From Betaproteobacteria bacterium (lineage in GTDB: Bacteria; Pseudomonadota; Gammaproteobacteria; Burkholderiales; Rhodocyclaceae): DNA of 43,668 nucleotides. Numbering within the stretch: position 1 is the stretch's first letter; each line of letters begins with the position of its first letter. The notes under the pieces were generated by a model that made no database searches, had not been told where the DNA came from, and worked only from the letters and a program-made list of their open reading frames with translations. Made by a program: the position numbers and the translations under genes. The DNA is taken from the NCBI GenBank assembly GCA_009777925.1, contig WRKX01000008.1, positions 1 through 43,668 of the forward strand, written 5' to 3'. Positions 15,929-23,538 of this stretch are shown here, in pieces.

Positions 15929-16639
15929 ATGGGATGGTACGGTTATGGCGACTATGTTTCGGTGGCGGAAAAAAAGGAAAAGGCCAAAAAACAGCTTGAG
16001 AAACTGCGAAAAAAAGACCAGGAACTGTCACCGATTATCATCGAAGGGAAAAAAATAGCCAAAACATGGTGGGGTATGGCGTGGTGCAAAAATCTCGAAT
16101 CATACGCCGATTACAGTAACCGTATCGGCAGAGGCAGCGCCTATGTGAAAAACGGGTTTGTTTTAGACTTGAAGATTGAGCAGGGAGTAATCAGAGGGAA
16201 AGTATACGGTAGTCAGCTTTATAATATAACCATTCAGATTGATAAACTGGATAATGCAAGCAAAGAGTTGGTAACCGGCGCAATCGGCCATAAAATTGAC
16301 AGCGTGGAGGATTTGCTGAGCGGGGATTTTCCCAAAGAATTCGGTGAGATTTTTTTAACGCAGCGAAAGGGGTTATTCCCCTCGCCCAGGGAAATTCGCC
16401 TTAAATGCAGTTGCCCCGACTGGGCGGATATGTGCAAGCATGTTGCCGCTGTGTTGTATGGCGTGGGCGCGCGTCTGGATAGCGATCCGCTGCTGTTTTT
16501 CAAGCTGCGCGGCATTGATGTCGGCGAGTTTATCAAAAAGTCAATTGATGAAAAAGTGCGGAATATGATGAAAAACGCAGGCAGCGTTACAGCAAGAGTC
16601 CTTAAAGACGCCGATATTGCGAATATATTTGGAATATAG
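15929..16639 (+). CDS. SWIM zinc-finger protein, partner of the SNF2 ATPase
   Basis: 236 residues from ATG 15929, with GGAGG (15915-15919) inside the end of the SNF2 gene and only 4 bases between that gene's stop and this start. A longer frame from 15887 has no comparable ribosome binding site. The SWIM motif CxCxnCxH is seen as CSCPDWADMCKHVAAVLYGVG around residues 165-185; SWIM domains bind zinc and DNA or protein. The N terminus starts with a Gly/Tyr-rich piece (MGWYGYGDYVSVAEKK) and a Lys-rich helix. WWGMAWCKNLESYADYSNRI and GRGSAYVKNGFVLDL are typical of stand-alone SWIM proteins found beside bacterial SNF2 genes. Its role in the pair, such as substrate targeting, is inferred. Confidence 0.9.
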   Translation: MGWYGYGDYVSVAEKKEKAKKQLEKLRKKDQELSPIIIEGKKIAKTWWGMAWCKNLESYADYSNRIGRGSAYVKNGFVLDLKIEQGVIRGKVYGSQLYNITIQIDKLDNASKELVTGAIGHKIDSVEDLLSGDFPKEFGEIFLTQRKGLFPSPREIRLKCSCPDWADMCKHVAAVLYGVGARLDSDPLLFFKLRGIDVGEFIKKSIDEKVRNMMKNAGSVTARVLKDADIANIFGI

Positions 16640-16681
16640 CTATGCCGTTGTGTCGGCGACCGCGCCATTGCCGAATAACAG

Positions 16682-16703
16682 GAGCGTGAAGAAATGTTCA
16701 CAT
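16682..16703. promoter_or_regulatory. Candidate operator, copy 2 (dyad GTGAA-N6-TTCAC)
   Basis: Identical over 22 bases to 13183-13204, while the sequences on both sides differ. It lies 66 bases upstream of the response-regulator start and 7 bases before a possible -35 box, which fits autoregulation by that regulator. The two copies also flank the SNF2-SWIM cassette, so a target-site or recombination duplicate remains an alternative. Confidence 0.6.
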
Positions 16704-16710
16704 CTCCGCT

Positions 16711-16739
16711 TTGTCTTTGCCGCTGTTGTACGATATGAG
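16711..16739 (+). promoter_or_regulatory. Candidate promoter of the two-component operon
   Basis: TTGTCT at 16711-16716, a 17-base spacer and TATGAG at 16734-16739. Both boxes are moderate matches (four of six each), as expected for a promoter that needs an activator bound just upstream. Confidence 0.3.
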
Positions 16740-16768
16740 TTTTCAAACAGTCGGATGCGGAGCGCGTG

Positions 16769-17470
16769 ATGTACAAAGTGGCAATCATTGAGGACGACGA
16801 ACCCACAAGCGGGCAGATACGCGGCTGGGTGCTGTCCGCCGCGCCGGACATCGAGGTAACGCAATGGTTTACCCGTGACGATGCTGAAGCGGCTATTACG
16901 CGTGAAGACTATGATCTCGTGATTCTGGATATCGAGCTTGGGCGCGACCGCCATGCCGGGGTCGCCATCATAAACGCCATCAACAAGGTCGGAAGCGGAA
17001 CGCCCGTGCTGGTGGTCTCCGCCATGCCGGCGGCGATCTACCGGGGCATCATGAAGGCGCTCGATGCCTGGGATTACCTGCAAAAAACTACCTTCGAGGA
17101 ACCGGAGTTCATCGAAACTTTTCTGGATATGTTGCGTGCCGCAAAACATCGCCGCCAGAACGTGGAAAACGCGGTCTCCAAGCCTGCGGACGAGGAGCTT
17201 TCCATTGATCCTCTGCGCCAGGGCGCGCCTTTCTGGCGCGGCAAACGGGTCAACGTGCCGCTGACCGCGCAACGCATTCTCGCCACGCTCTTCGAGCGCC
17301 GGGGTGAGGTCGTTTCCTATGATGAACTGTTTGCGGTCGTGAAGAGCGGGCGCAACCGCGAGAACATCCGCAAGCACATAAGTACCCTGCGCGAAGCCTT
17401 CCGCGAACTCGACGAACATTTCGATTGCATCGAAAACGTACCGATGCGCGGCTTTCGCTGGATTCCCTGA
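16769..17470 (+). CDS. Response regulator, receiver plus winged-helix DNA-binding domain
   Basis: About 233 residues from ATG 16769; a GTG directly before it is the alternative start. The receiver domain (1-120) has the acidic pair in IIEDDEP, the phosphoacceptor Asp in LVILDIELG near residue 52 and the switch Ser in VVSAMPA. The usual Lys near position 104 appears in YLQKTTF. The C-terminal domain (about 160-233, from VPLTAQRILATLFERRG to IRKHISTLREAF and VPMRGFRWIP) is a winged helix of the OmpR/PhoB type. The kinase gene begins one base after the stop, so they form a cognate pair. A dyad site upstream suggests autoregulation and control of the SPFH/SNF2 divergent region. Confidence 0.92.
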   Translation: MYKVAIIEDDEPTSGQIRGWVLSAAPDIEVTQWFTRDDAEAAITREDYDLVILDIELGRDRHAGVAIINAINKVGSGTPVLVVSAMPAAIYRGIMKALDAWDYLQKTTFEEPEFIETFLDMLRAAKHRRQNVENAVSKPADEELSIDPLRQGAPFWRGKRVNVPLTAQRILATLFERRGEVVSYDELFAVVKSGRNRENIRKHISTLREAFRELDEHFDCIENVPMRGFRWIP

Positions 17471-17471
17471 T

Positions 17472-19613
17472 ATGGCGCTGAAACGCTTTCTCTCCTGGCT
17501 TGCCTCTTTTCGCCTGCGTATATTATTCCGCAGCGCCTTTTTGATGCTCTTTTTTGTGGTTATGGTTCTGGTGCTGGCGGTGCTGCAAGGAGAAAAGCAA
17601 CGTGCCTGGAGCAACTATCAGAACGTGCTTGCTAAAACCCAGGAACATATCGTAGCTCGGCTGCGCCACCCTTCGGGGCAACTTGCGCTGATGAACCCGG
17701 AGCGGCGCGTGAATGATACAGGCGCTATCCACCCGGTACTGTTGCCGTTCTCAGCCATTGACTTTGATGATCGGAACAAGGCGTGGAACGCGGTGGAAAT
17801 GGCTGATTGTCTGGTTCGCTATCCGCGTCACGGCAGTTTGTGCGTGGGTATCGGCAATAACCCGTGGATCGGCGGGTTCATTTACGTGGCGGGTACTTTC
17901 GCAAGCGGTACGCTCGTTGCCCACGAAATCGGCGACAGGTATCTGGACGGGGCGCATCGGATGCTTGTGTCCGTCCGGTTGCGTGGTACGCGCTACCGTT
18001 GGATTGCGCCGTTCGAGGCGCTACCGTCAAAGCGCGGCGTGCCGGTCGAAGGCGTTAACGGGCGTTTTACCGGCTATGTGGAACTGGAAGAGCGAGATTA
18101 TGACGGGCGTTTCCCGGAGAAAGATTTTCGCGGATGGCTTTGGCAGCAATCACGCTGTATCGACGAGAGGCAGGAGAGCAGGCAGGACGGCGGACAGGAT
18201 TGCGAGCGCAAGTCCTTTTTCTCGTTGCGCCTGCCTGTCGGGGAATTGATTGCCGACTTGCTGCGCAATCGGCACGCTCCCTGGCCACCACCCGATCTGA
18301 ATAACATTGACGTGGAAATTTACCTTCTGCCACCGGGCGAGGATAAAAGCCGCCAGGACGCCCTGTTTGATAGCGCGTCAAACGCTTCGGTATCGCCTTT
18401 CTCGCTCAACGACCTTGGAGGACTGTTGCAGGTGGGCGAGTCCCTGCGTATCCGGCGCGGCGACGGCGAGGAAATTTTGATCCGGGGCAGAGAAGGATTG
18501 GAAGAGCAGGTTTCTCCCTTGCTTACAGGGTTGATACGAAGGTTGCCTGTTGTGGCTCCCGATGAAAGGCAGGAAACCGCGTCGCCTACCATCATTGAAC
18601 TTGAAGACTTTGTTACGACCCCGCTGGGCGACTACCGCATCGTTCTACATGGCGACGCGGGGCGGGTCGTCAACAAAATTCTGAGCGCGACCGCGACGCG
18701 CCTTGCCTGGTTTGTCGGCGCAATCATGGCGGTGATTGTGCTTGTCTGGCTCGTGATCGAAATCGGCATGATTCGCCGCATCGCGCGGCTTACCCACCGC
18801 GCCCGGCAGTTCTCGCCCCGGCGCGAGGGATCGGAGTTCATGTCATTCGATTTTTCCGACCTTGAGAGTAGCGACGAGCTCGGTATTCTCGCCGAACGGC
18901 TGGATTGGTTGCTTGCCCGCGTCCGGGAGGACGCCGGTCGGGAGCGCATCCGCGCCGCGCAGGAAAAAGAGCAATGGCATGCCGTCGGGCATGAAATCAT
19001 GTCGCCGCTGCAATCGCTACTCGCGCTGCATGGCAACCCCGAAGACCCCGACTATCGTTACCTTGCCCGAATGCAGCAGGCCATACGTGTGCTCTACGGC
19101 AGCGCCACGCCAAGCGAGGCGTTCCAGTCTTCTTCTGTTGCGCTGGGGACGCTCAATCTGGATGATTTTTTTGCCGACATTGCCGGTAATGCGTTCCACA
19201 TCGGCGTCGTCGACGTGCGCTACGTCCCGCGCGGCATTCCCGTGTTGGCGCGCGCCGACGAATACGCGCTTGAAGATGTCATTGGACATCTGCTCAGGAA
19301 CGCGGACCGCCACCGCGTGTCGGGCACGCCGATTACCCTGTCGCTTGGGCCGGAAGACGAGGCAGAGCCAGGCAGCGTTTCGATGAAAGTCCACAACGTC
19401 GGCCCCCCCATCGCGCCTGAATGGCTGGACAAGATTTTTGAATACGGCTTTTCCGGTTCGACGGGTCAGGGCGACGAAGGCCGTCGCGGGCAGGGGTTGT
19501 TTGTGGCGAAAACCTACATGGCGAAAATGGGGGGCACGATCCGCGTAGTGAACGAAGCGGAGGGCGTCAGCTTTTATTTGAGTCTCAAGCGTTCTGACGC
19601 GCGTGGTGTCTAA
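17472..19613 (+). CDS. Sensor histidine kinase with large periplasmic sensor region
   Basis: 713 residues. Membrane segments are seen at about 17-37 (ILFRSAFLMLFFVVMVLVLAV) and 415-437 (AWFVGAIMAVIVLVWLVIEI). The 375 residues between them form an unusually large periplasmic sensor that I do not recognise. A HAMP-like linker (SSDELGILAERLDWLL) follows. The dimerisation helix carries the phosphoacceptor His in HAVGHEIMSPLQSLLALHG near residue 502. The ATP-binding domain has HLLRNADRHR (N box), then GFSGSTGQGDEGRRGQGLFVAK (G boxes). It should phosphorylate the regulator encoded one base upstream. The stimulus is unknown; the likely link to the SPFH envelope operon suggests an envelope signal. 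HAMP through ATPase is intact. Confidence 0.93.
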   Translation: MALKRFLSWLASFRLRILFRSAFLMLFFVVMVLVLAVLQGEKQRAWSNYQNVLAKTQEHIVARLRHPSGQLALMNPERRVNDTGAIHPVLLPFSAIDFDDRNKAWNAVEMADCLVRYPRHGSLCVGIGNNPWIGGFIYVAGTFASGTLVAHEIGDRYLDGAHRMLVSVRLRGTRYRWIAPFEALPSKRGVPVEGVNGRFTGYVELEERDYDGRFPEKDFRGWLWQQSRCIDERQESRQDGGQDCERKSFFSLRLPVGELIADLLRNRHAPWPPPDLNNIDVEIYLLPPGEDKSRQDALFDSASNASVSPFSLNDLGGLLQVGESLRIRRGDGEEILIRGREGLEEQVSPLLTGLIRRLPVVAPDERQETASPTIIELEDFVTTPLGDYRIVLHGDAGRVVNKILSATATRLAWFVGAIMAVIVLVWLVIEIGMIRRIARLTHRARQFSPRREGSEFMSFDFSDLESSDELGILAERLDWLLARVREDAGRERIRAAQEKEQWHAVGHEIMSPLQSLLALHGNPEDPDYRYLARMQQAIRVLYGSATPSEAFQSSSVALGTLNLDDFFADIAGNAFHIGVVDVRYVPRGIPVLARADEYALEDVIGHLLRNADRHRVSGTPITLSLGPEDEAEPGSVSMKVHNVGPPIAPEWLDKIFEYGFSGSTGQGDEGRRGQGLFVAKTYMAKMGGTIRVVNEAEGVSFYLSLKRSDARGV

Positions 19614-19684
19614 ATAGACAGGTTTTTGACAGCCTTAGGCTCCTAGACTATCAGGATACATAGATATGCCGTGGAGAACATGAT

Positions 19685-20350
19685 TTGGCTACCTGGTCGG
19701 TATTGTGCGATTTTGATGGAACCATCTCGACGAGTGATGTGACCGATACGTTGCTGGAGGCGTTTGGCAAACCGCAATGGCGGGAGATTGAGGCCGAGTG
19801 GCTCGCGGGCCGCATCGGTTCCCGCGTGTGCATGCAGCAACAGATCGCCTGTCTCGATGCGTCGAGACAAGAACTCGATGAGGCCATCGACGCGATGGGC
19901 GTGGATGAGGCTTTCGCGGCGTTCGTCGATGCCGTCCGTACACACGGATGGGAGTTGTCCATCGTCAGTGACGGACTCGATTACGCCATCGAACATCTCC
20001 TGCGGCGGCATCATCTGCCCGCATTGCCGTTTTACGCCAATCGTCTCAGGCAGGTGGGCGAGCGTCGCTGGAGGCTCGATTCTCCCCACACGGACAAGGC
20101 GTGTTGCTCGGACTCCGGTACGTGCAAGTGTGCCTTCGCGCGTCGCGCGCGGGCCGTGGGCAACAAGGTGTTGATGATCGGCGATGGGCGTTCCGATTTC
20201 TGCGTCGCGGGCAATGCAGACCTGGTGTTTGCCAAGGGTCGTCTCATCACGCACTGCTTCGACAAGCGCCTGCCCCATGTTCCCATTTCCGGATTCGATG
20301 ATGCTGTACGCCTGATTCCTGCGTTGATCGAGCCTGAAACCGTTTTTTGA
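19685..20350 (+). CDS. HAD-superfamily phosphatase, MtnX/SerB-like
   Basis: 221 residues from TTG 19685, with GGAGA about eight bases upstream; ATG 19680 is out of frame. HAD motifs: CDFDGTIS with both Asp (motif I), IVSDG with a Ser (motif II), and MIGDGRSDFCVA (motif IV). A Cys-rich CCSDSGTCKC piece matches the cysteine cluster of MtnX-type phosphatases. MtnX removes phosphate from a methionine-salvage intermediate, but the rest of that pathway is absent here, so another small phosphorylated substrate is possible. The class III aminotransferase begins 22 bases downstream, implying co-transcription and possibly consecutive steps. A short 70-base gap separates it from the kinase gene; I see no terminator there. 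Confidence 0.82.
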   Translation: MATWSVLCDFDGTISTSDVTDTLLEAFGKPQWREIEAEWLAGRIGSRVCMQQQIACLDASRQELDEAIDAMGVDEAFAAFVDAVRTHGWELSIVSDGLDYAIEHLLRRHHLPALPFYANRLRQVGERRWRLDSPHTDKACCSDSGTCKCAFARRARAVGNKVLMIGDGRSDFCVAGNADLVFAKGRLITHCFDKRLPHVPISGFDDAVRLIPALIEPETVF

Positions 20351-20372
20351 TTTTCCCTGGAGTGTATCGCTT

Positions 20373-21740
20373 ATGCGTGAAGCAGCCTTGCTGGCCGACG
20401 AGGCCCGGTATTGTTCGTTCGGTGACACCGTCCACTATTCCGATCCCAAGATTTTTACCCGCTGTGAGGGCAGCTATCTGTACGATGGCGAGGGTACGCC
20501 CTTTCTCGATCTGCAAATGTGGTATTCGGCCGTCAGTTTCGGCTACGCCAATCCGCGTCTGAATGCCGTCTTGAAGCAGCAGATCGACACGTTGCCGCAG
20601 GTGGCGAGCCAATATCTGCATCCCAGCAAGATCGAGCTGGCGAAGATGATCGCAGAGGACGCGAAGAAAAAATGGGGGCTCGATGGGCGTATTCATTTCA
20701 ACGTCGGCGGCTCGCAATCCGTAGACGACTCGTTGAAGCTCGTGCGTAACGCCAAGGGAGGCAAGAGCCTGATGTTTGCGTTCGAGGGGGGATACCACGG
20801 CCGCACGCTGGGCGCGTCGGCCATTACGTCGAGTTACCGTTATCGCCGTCGCTATGGGCATTTCGGGGACCGCGCGCATTTCATCCCTTTTCCTTATCAC
20901 TTCCGTGGTCCCAAGGGGATGAGCAAGGAAGAGTATGGCGAGTACTGCGTGCAGCAGTTCGAGCGTCTGTTCGAGTCCGAATACAACGGCGTGTGGGACC
21001 CGAAGGCGGAGCAGTCGGAGTTTGCCGCCTTTTACGTGGAGCCGATCCAGGGCACGGGGGGGTACGTCATTCCGCCGCCCAATTTCTTCAAGGGGTTGAA
21101 GCGCGTTCTGGATCAGTACGGCATCCTGCTCGTGGTCGATGAAATCCAGATGGGTTTTTATCGCACCGGCAAGCTTTGGTCGATCGAGCATTTCGGCGTG
21201 ACCCCGGACGTGCTGATTTTCGGCAAGGCGCTCACCAATGGGATGAATCCGCTGGCCGGTTTGTGGGCGCGTGAAGAGCTTATCAATCCGCAGGTTTTTC
21301 CGCCCGGATCGACGCATTCGACGTTTGCTTCCACCCCCCTGGGCACGGTGCTGGGGCTGGAGACGATGCGGATGCTGGCCGAGACGGATTACGAGTCGAT
21401 GGTCATGCGAAAGGGAGAACTTTTTCTCGCGGGGCTTCTCGACCTGCAAAAGCGTCATCCCGAAATCGGGGATGTGGATGGACTGGGGCTCGCGCTACGC
21501 GCCGAGATGTGCGAAGCGGACGGCTTCACGCCCAACAAGCGCCTGCTCGACAGGATGGTGGACATCGGTCTGGCGGGCGGTCTGGAGCACAAGGGTAAGC
21601 GGATGGGGCTCGTGCTGGACGTGGGCGGCTACTACAAGAACGTCATCACCTTTGCGCCTTCGCTCCACATCAGCGAGGAAGAAATCGAACTGTCGATGGC
21701 ACTGCTCGATCAACTCATTACGCTTGCCAAACGGGGGTGA
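20373..21740 (+). CDS. Class III PLP-dependent aminotransferase
   Basis: 455 residues, fold type I, omega-aminotransferase class. Visible features: NVGGSQSVDDSLKLVRNAKG in the N-terminal cofactor region, FEGGYHGRTLGASAIT, the cofactor-ring Asp in LLVVDEIQMGFYRTGK, the Schiff-base Lys in LIFGKALTNGMNPLAG and the phosphate-binding THSTFASTPLG. It moves an amino group between an omega- or alpha-amino compound and a keto acid; the substrate cannot be set from sequence. It is paired with the HAD phosphatase upstream. The convergent esterase ends 22 bases downstream. The position between a phosphatase and an esterase suggests a small-molecule pathway, but I do not recognise the set. Confidence 0.92.
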   Translation: MREAALLADEARYCSFGDTVHYSDPKIFTRCEGSYLYDGEGTPFLDLQMWYSAVSFGYANPRLNAVLKQQIDTLPQVASQYLHPSKIELAKMIAEDAKKKWGLDGRIHFNVGGSQSVDDSLKLVRNAKGGKSLMFAFEGGYHGRTLGASAITSSYRYRRRYGHFGDRAHFIPFPYHFRGPKGMSKEEYGEYCVQQFERLFESEYNGVWDPKAEQSEFAAFYVEPIQGTGGYVIPPPNFFKGLKRVLDQYGILLVVDEIQMGFYRTGKLWSIEHFGVTPDVLIFGKALTNGMNPLAGLWAREELINPQVFPPGSTHSTFASTPLGTVLGLETMRMLAETDYESMVMRKGELFLAGLLDLQKRHPEIGDVDGLGLALRAEMCEADGFTPNKRLLDRMVDIGLAGGLEHKGKRMGLVLDVGGYYKNVITFAPSLHISEEEIELSMALLDQLITLAKRG

Positions 21741-21761
21741 GGAGTGGGCGGCAAGGCCGAT

Positions 21762-22622
21762 TCAGGAGAGGCTAGAATCGGGCGTTTCGCGCTTTGCCCT
21801 TATGCTTTTGCGGGCGACAAGGCGGCTGAAGAAATCCACCGAACGCTCGACCAGAGCGGCCTTTTCCTGATCGACTGTTACCATGTGATAGCTGTCGGCC
21901 AGGATGAGCGTCTCGACCGGCCCGCGCAAACGGCGCTCGATGAGATGCACATTGCGAAGGCTCGCAACGTCGTCTTCCCGCGCGTGGACGGCAATGGCGG
22001 GGGCGTGTATGCGATGCAGGTTCTTTTGCACGTAAGCGGACAGGCGGTAAAACTGTTCCAGCGAGGGCCAGGGATTGCCGGGCAGCCCGGCAGCTTCGGA
22101 ATCGCCTGCCAGCATCCTGGCGGAAATAGCCTGCCGCAGCCGTTCGTTCTTGAGCCCGAAGGGAGAGGTTTCCATGAAGCGCTTGCCACGCCCAAGCCCC
22201 AGGGCAACGAAGGGCACAAGCAGGGAAATCAGGTTCCGGTTCCGCCAAATCCAGGGGATGTTCCAGCCGTCGTAGAAGAAGGTCGTGCCGTAAAGGCCGA
22301 GCCCGTCGACCTTGTCGGGGTTTTCGATGGCGTATTGCATCGCCAGCACAGCTCCCATGGAAAGCCCGCCCACGAAGAGGTATTTCACTCTTTTACGCAA
22401 CTCTTCGGCGGCTTCTTCGACACTGGCGTACCAGTCCTTCCAGCCGGTGGCGAGCAGATCCGCTTCGGTGCCGCAGTGTCCGGCCAGACGCACGCATTCG
22501 GCCTCAAAGCCCGCCGCCTTCAGGCCGCGCGCCACGAAGCGCAGTTCGTTCGGGGTTCCCGTAAGGCCGTGGATCAACAAGACTCCGGCGCTGCCGGGGG
22601 ATACTTTGTGTAAAGTCGACAT
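21762..22622 (-). CDS. Alpha/beta-fold carboxylesterase (EstA/monoglyceride-lipase-like)
   Basis: 286 residues. It has the oxyanion motif LLIHGLTGTPNE near residue 16, nucleophile GGLSMGAVLA near 94, acid HAREDDVASL near 221 and His DSYHMVTVD near 252. This arrangement matches small bacterial carboxylesterases and monoacylglycerol lipases, which cut short to medium acyl esters in the cytoplasm. No signal peptide is visible. It is transcribed toward the aminotransferase and divergently from the EamA/SMR genes; the 137-base divergent gap (22623-22759) should hold both promoters, but I see no convincing boxes. The Lys/Arg-rich C-terminal tail has no function I can assign. Confidence 0.88.
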   Translation of the reverse strand: MSTLHKVSPGSAGVLLIHGLTGTPNELRFVARGLKAAGFEAECVRLAGHCGTEADLLATGWKDWYASVEEAAEELRKRVKYLFVGGLSMGAVLAMQYAIENPDKVDGLGLYGTTFFYDGWNIPWIWRNRNLISLLVPFVALGLGRGKRFMETSPFGLKNERLRQAISARMLAGDSEAAGLPGNPWPSLEQFYRLSAYVQKNLHRIHAPAIAVHAREDDVASLRNVHLIERRLRGPVETLILADSYHMVTVDQEKAALVERSVDFFSRLVARKSIRAKRETPDSSLS

Positions 22623-22759
22623 GATGCTTGAAGCGCCTCTATTCTCCCGTCTATTGCGGGACGCGGGAATTTTGCAAATGCTGAGTATAAGAATGTCTAC
22701 TATTATGTCATCAGCAGGCTTTCACAAACCTGTCTTGCAGTTTTGATGGATTCAATATT

Positions 22760-23134
22760 ATGAGTACGACTACGCTGATTGTCTTTTTATGGGCGGTAAC
22801 CCTTGCGACCGATACTTGCGGGCAACTGGCGTTCAAGGCGGCTGCCATTGAGAACCGGGAAGCGAAAGGGTGGGAACACTGGCGGCACATGTTGCGCCGC
22901 CCATGGATTTATCTTGGCGCAACTGCCTACATCGTAGAATTCGTCGCCTGGCTCGCATTCCTATCGACGGTCACATTGTCGGAAGGGGTGTTGCTAGGCA
23001 TGGCCGCTGTCGTAACGGTGATGGTAGGAGGGCGACTATGGTTTAAGGAACGTTTTACCCGCCCGCGCATCATCGGAGTCAGCCTGGTATTGGTGGGTGT
23101 GGCACTGGTTGGTCTTGGGGGAATGGGCGCATGA
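22760..23134 (+). CDS. Half-size EamA/SMR-type membrane protein, subunit 1
   Basis: 124 residues with four membrane segments (about 4-26, 49-70, 73-93, 102-121). The first helix has the motif TDTCGQLAFK, and the second half has LSEGVLLGMAA and a short LKERFTRPR-like loop (WFKERFTRPR). These features match small EamA/SMR transporters of the ArnE/ArnF style, which move lipid-linked sugars or small molecules across the inner membrane. It overlaps the next gene by four bases (ATGA). The partner has the same layout with a related FDTFAQVCFK motif, so the two probably form a heterodimer. Confidence 0.82.
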   Translation: MSTTTLIVFLWAVTLATDTCGQLAFKAAAIENREAKGWEHWRHMLRRPWIYLGATAYIVEFVAWLAFLSTVTLSEGVLLGMAAVVTVMVGGRLWFKERFTRPRIIGVSLVLVGVALVGLGGMGA

Positions 23135-23538
23135 GTACGCGTACTTTTTTCATCATCGGTCTTTTGGCCTTGCTGGTTTTCGATACTTTCGCGCAGGTGT
23201 GCTTCAAGCTGACAGCTATCCATGCCGCGCCGCTGGCCTTCGACTGGGCGTGGTTTATCCGCGCGTTTACCACGCCGTGGGTGTATTGCTCAATTCTGGG
23301 ATACCTGTGCGCCTTTGCGACCTATATGACTATGTTACGCCGCATTCCCGTCGGCCCGGCATTTGCCGCAGCGCATCTGGAAGTGGTCGGAGTATTGGTG
23401 GTTTCCGTTCCCCTTTTTGGCGAAGTCCTTTCCTGGGTTCAATATCTTGGCGCGGTATTGATTATGGCGGGCGTATTTTGTCTGGCGTATGGCGAATCCA
23501 ATTACACGCCGGGGGGTACGACGAAAGAGAGGCATTGA
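23131..23538 (+). CDS. Half-size EamA/SMR-type membrane protein, subunit 2
   Basis: 135 residues with four membrane helices and the first-helix motif FDTFAQVCFK, paralogous to the upstream gene. The central MLRRIPVGPAFAAAHLEVVGVLVVS is a typical EamA helix pair, and FGEVLSWVQYLGAVLIMAGV the last. Both ends overlap neighbours by ATGA-type junctions (23131-23134 and 23536-23540), so the three genes are translationally coupled. Paired small transporters with opposite orientation are known in the SMR family; orientation is not testable here. The substrate is unknown; the DegT-family aminotransferase downstream suggests an aminated sugar or small metabolite. Confidence 0.82.
   Translation: MSTRTFFIIGLLALLVFDTFAQVCFKLTAIHAAPLAFDWAWFIRAFTTPWVYCSILGYLCAFATYMTMLRRIPVGPAFAAAHLEVVGVLVVSVPLFGEVLSWVQYLGAVLIMAGVFCLAYGESNYTPGGTTKERH

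Noticed and set aside
13303-16639. SNF2-SWIM pair as part of a known phage-defence system
   Set aside because: No methylase, nuclease, phospholipase D or DUF1998-type partner is adjacent, so no known defence set is met.
20247-21458. Open frame of about 400 codons on the minus strand across the HAD and aminotransferase genes
   Set aside because: Both plus-strand genes have intact catalytic motifs; the antisense translation is Arg/His-rich with no recognisable domain.
22623-22759. Riboswitch or defined promoter pair in the divergent gap
   Set aside because: No convincing -35/-10 pairs or conserved RNA motif found in 137 bases; only a promoter location can be inferred.
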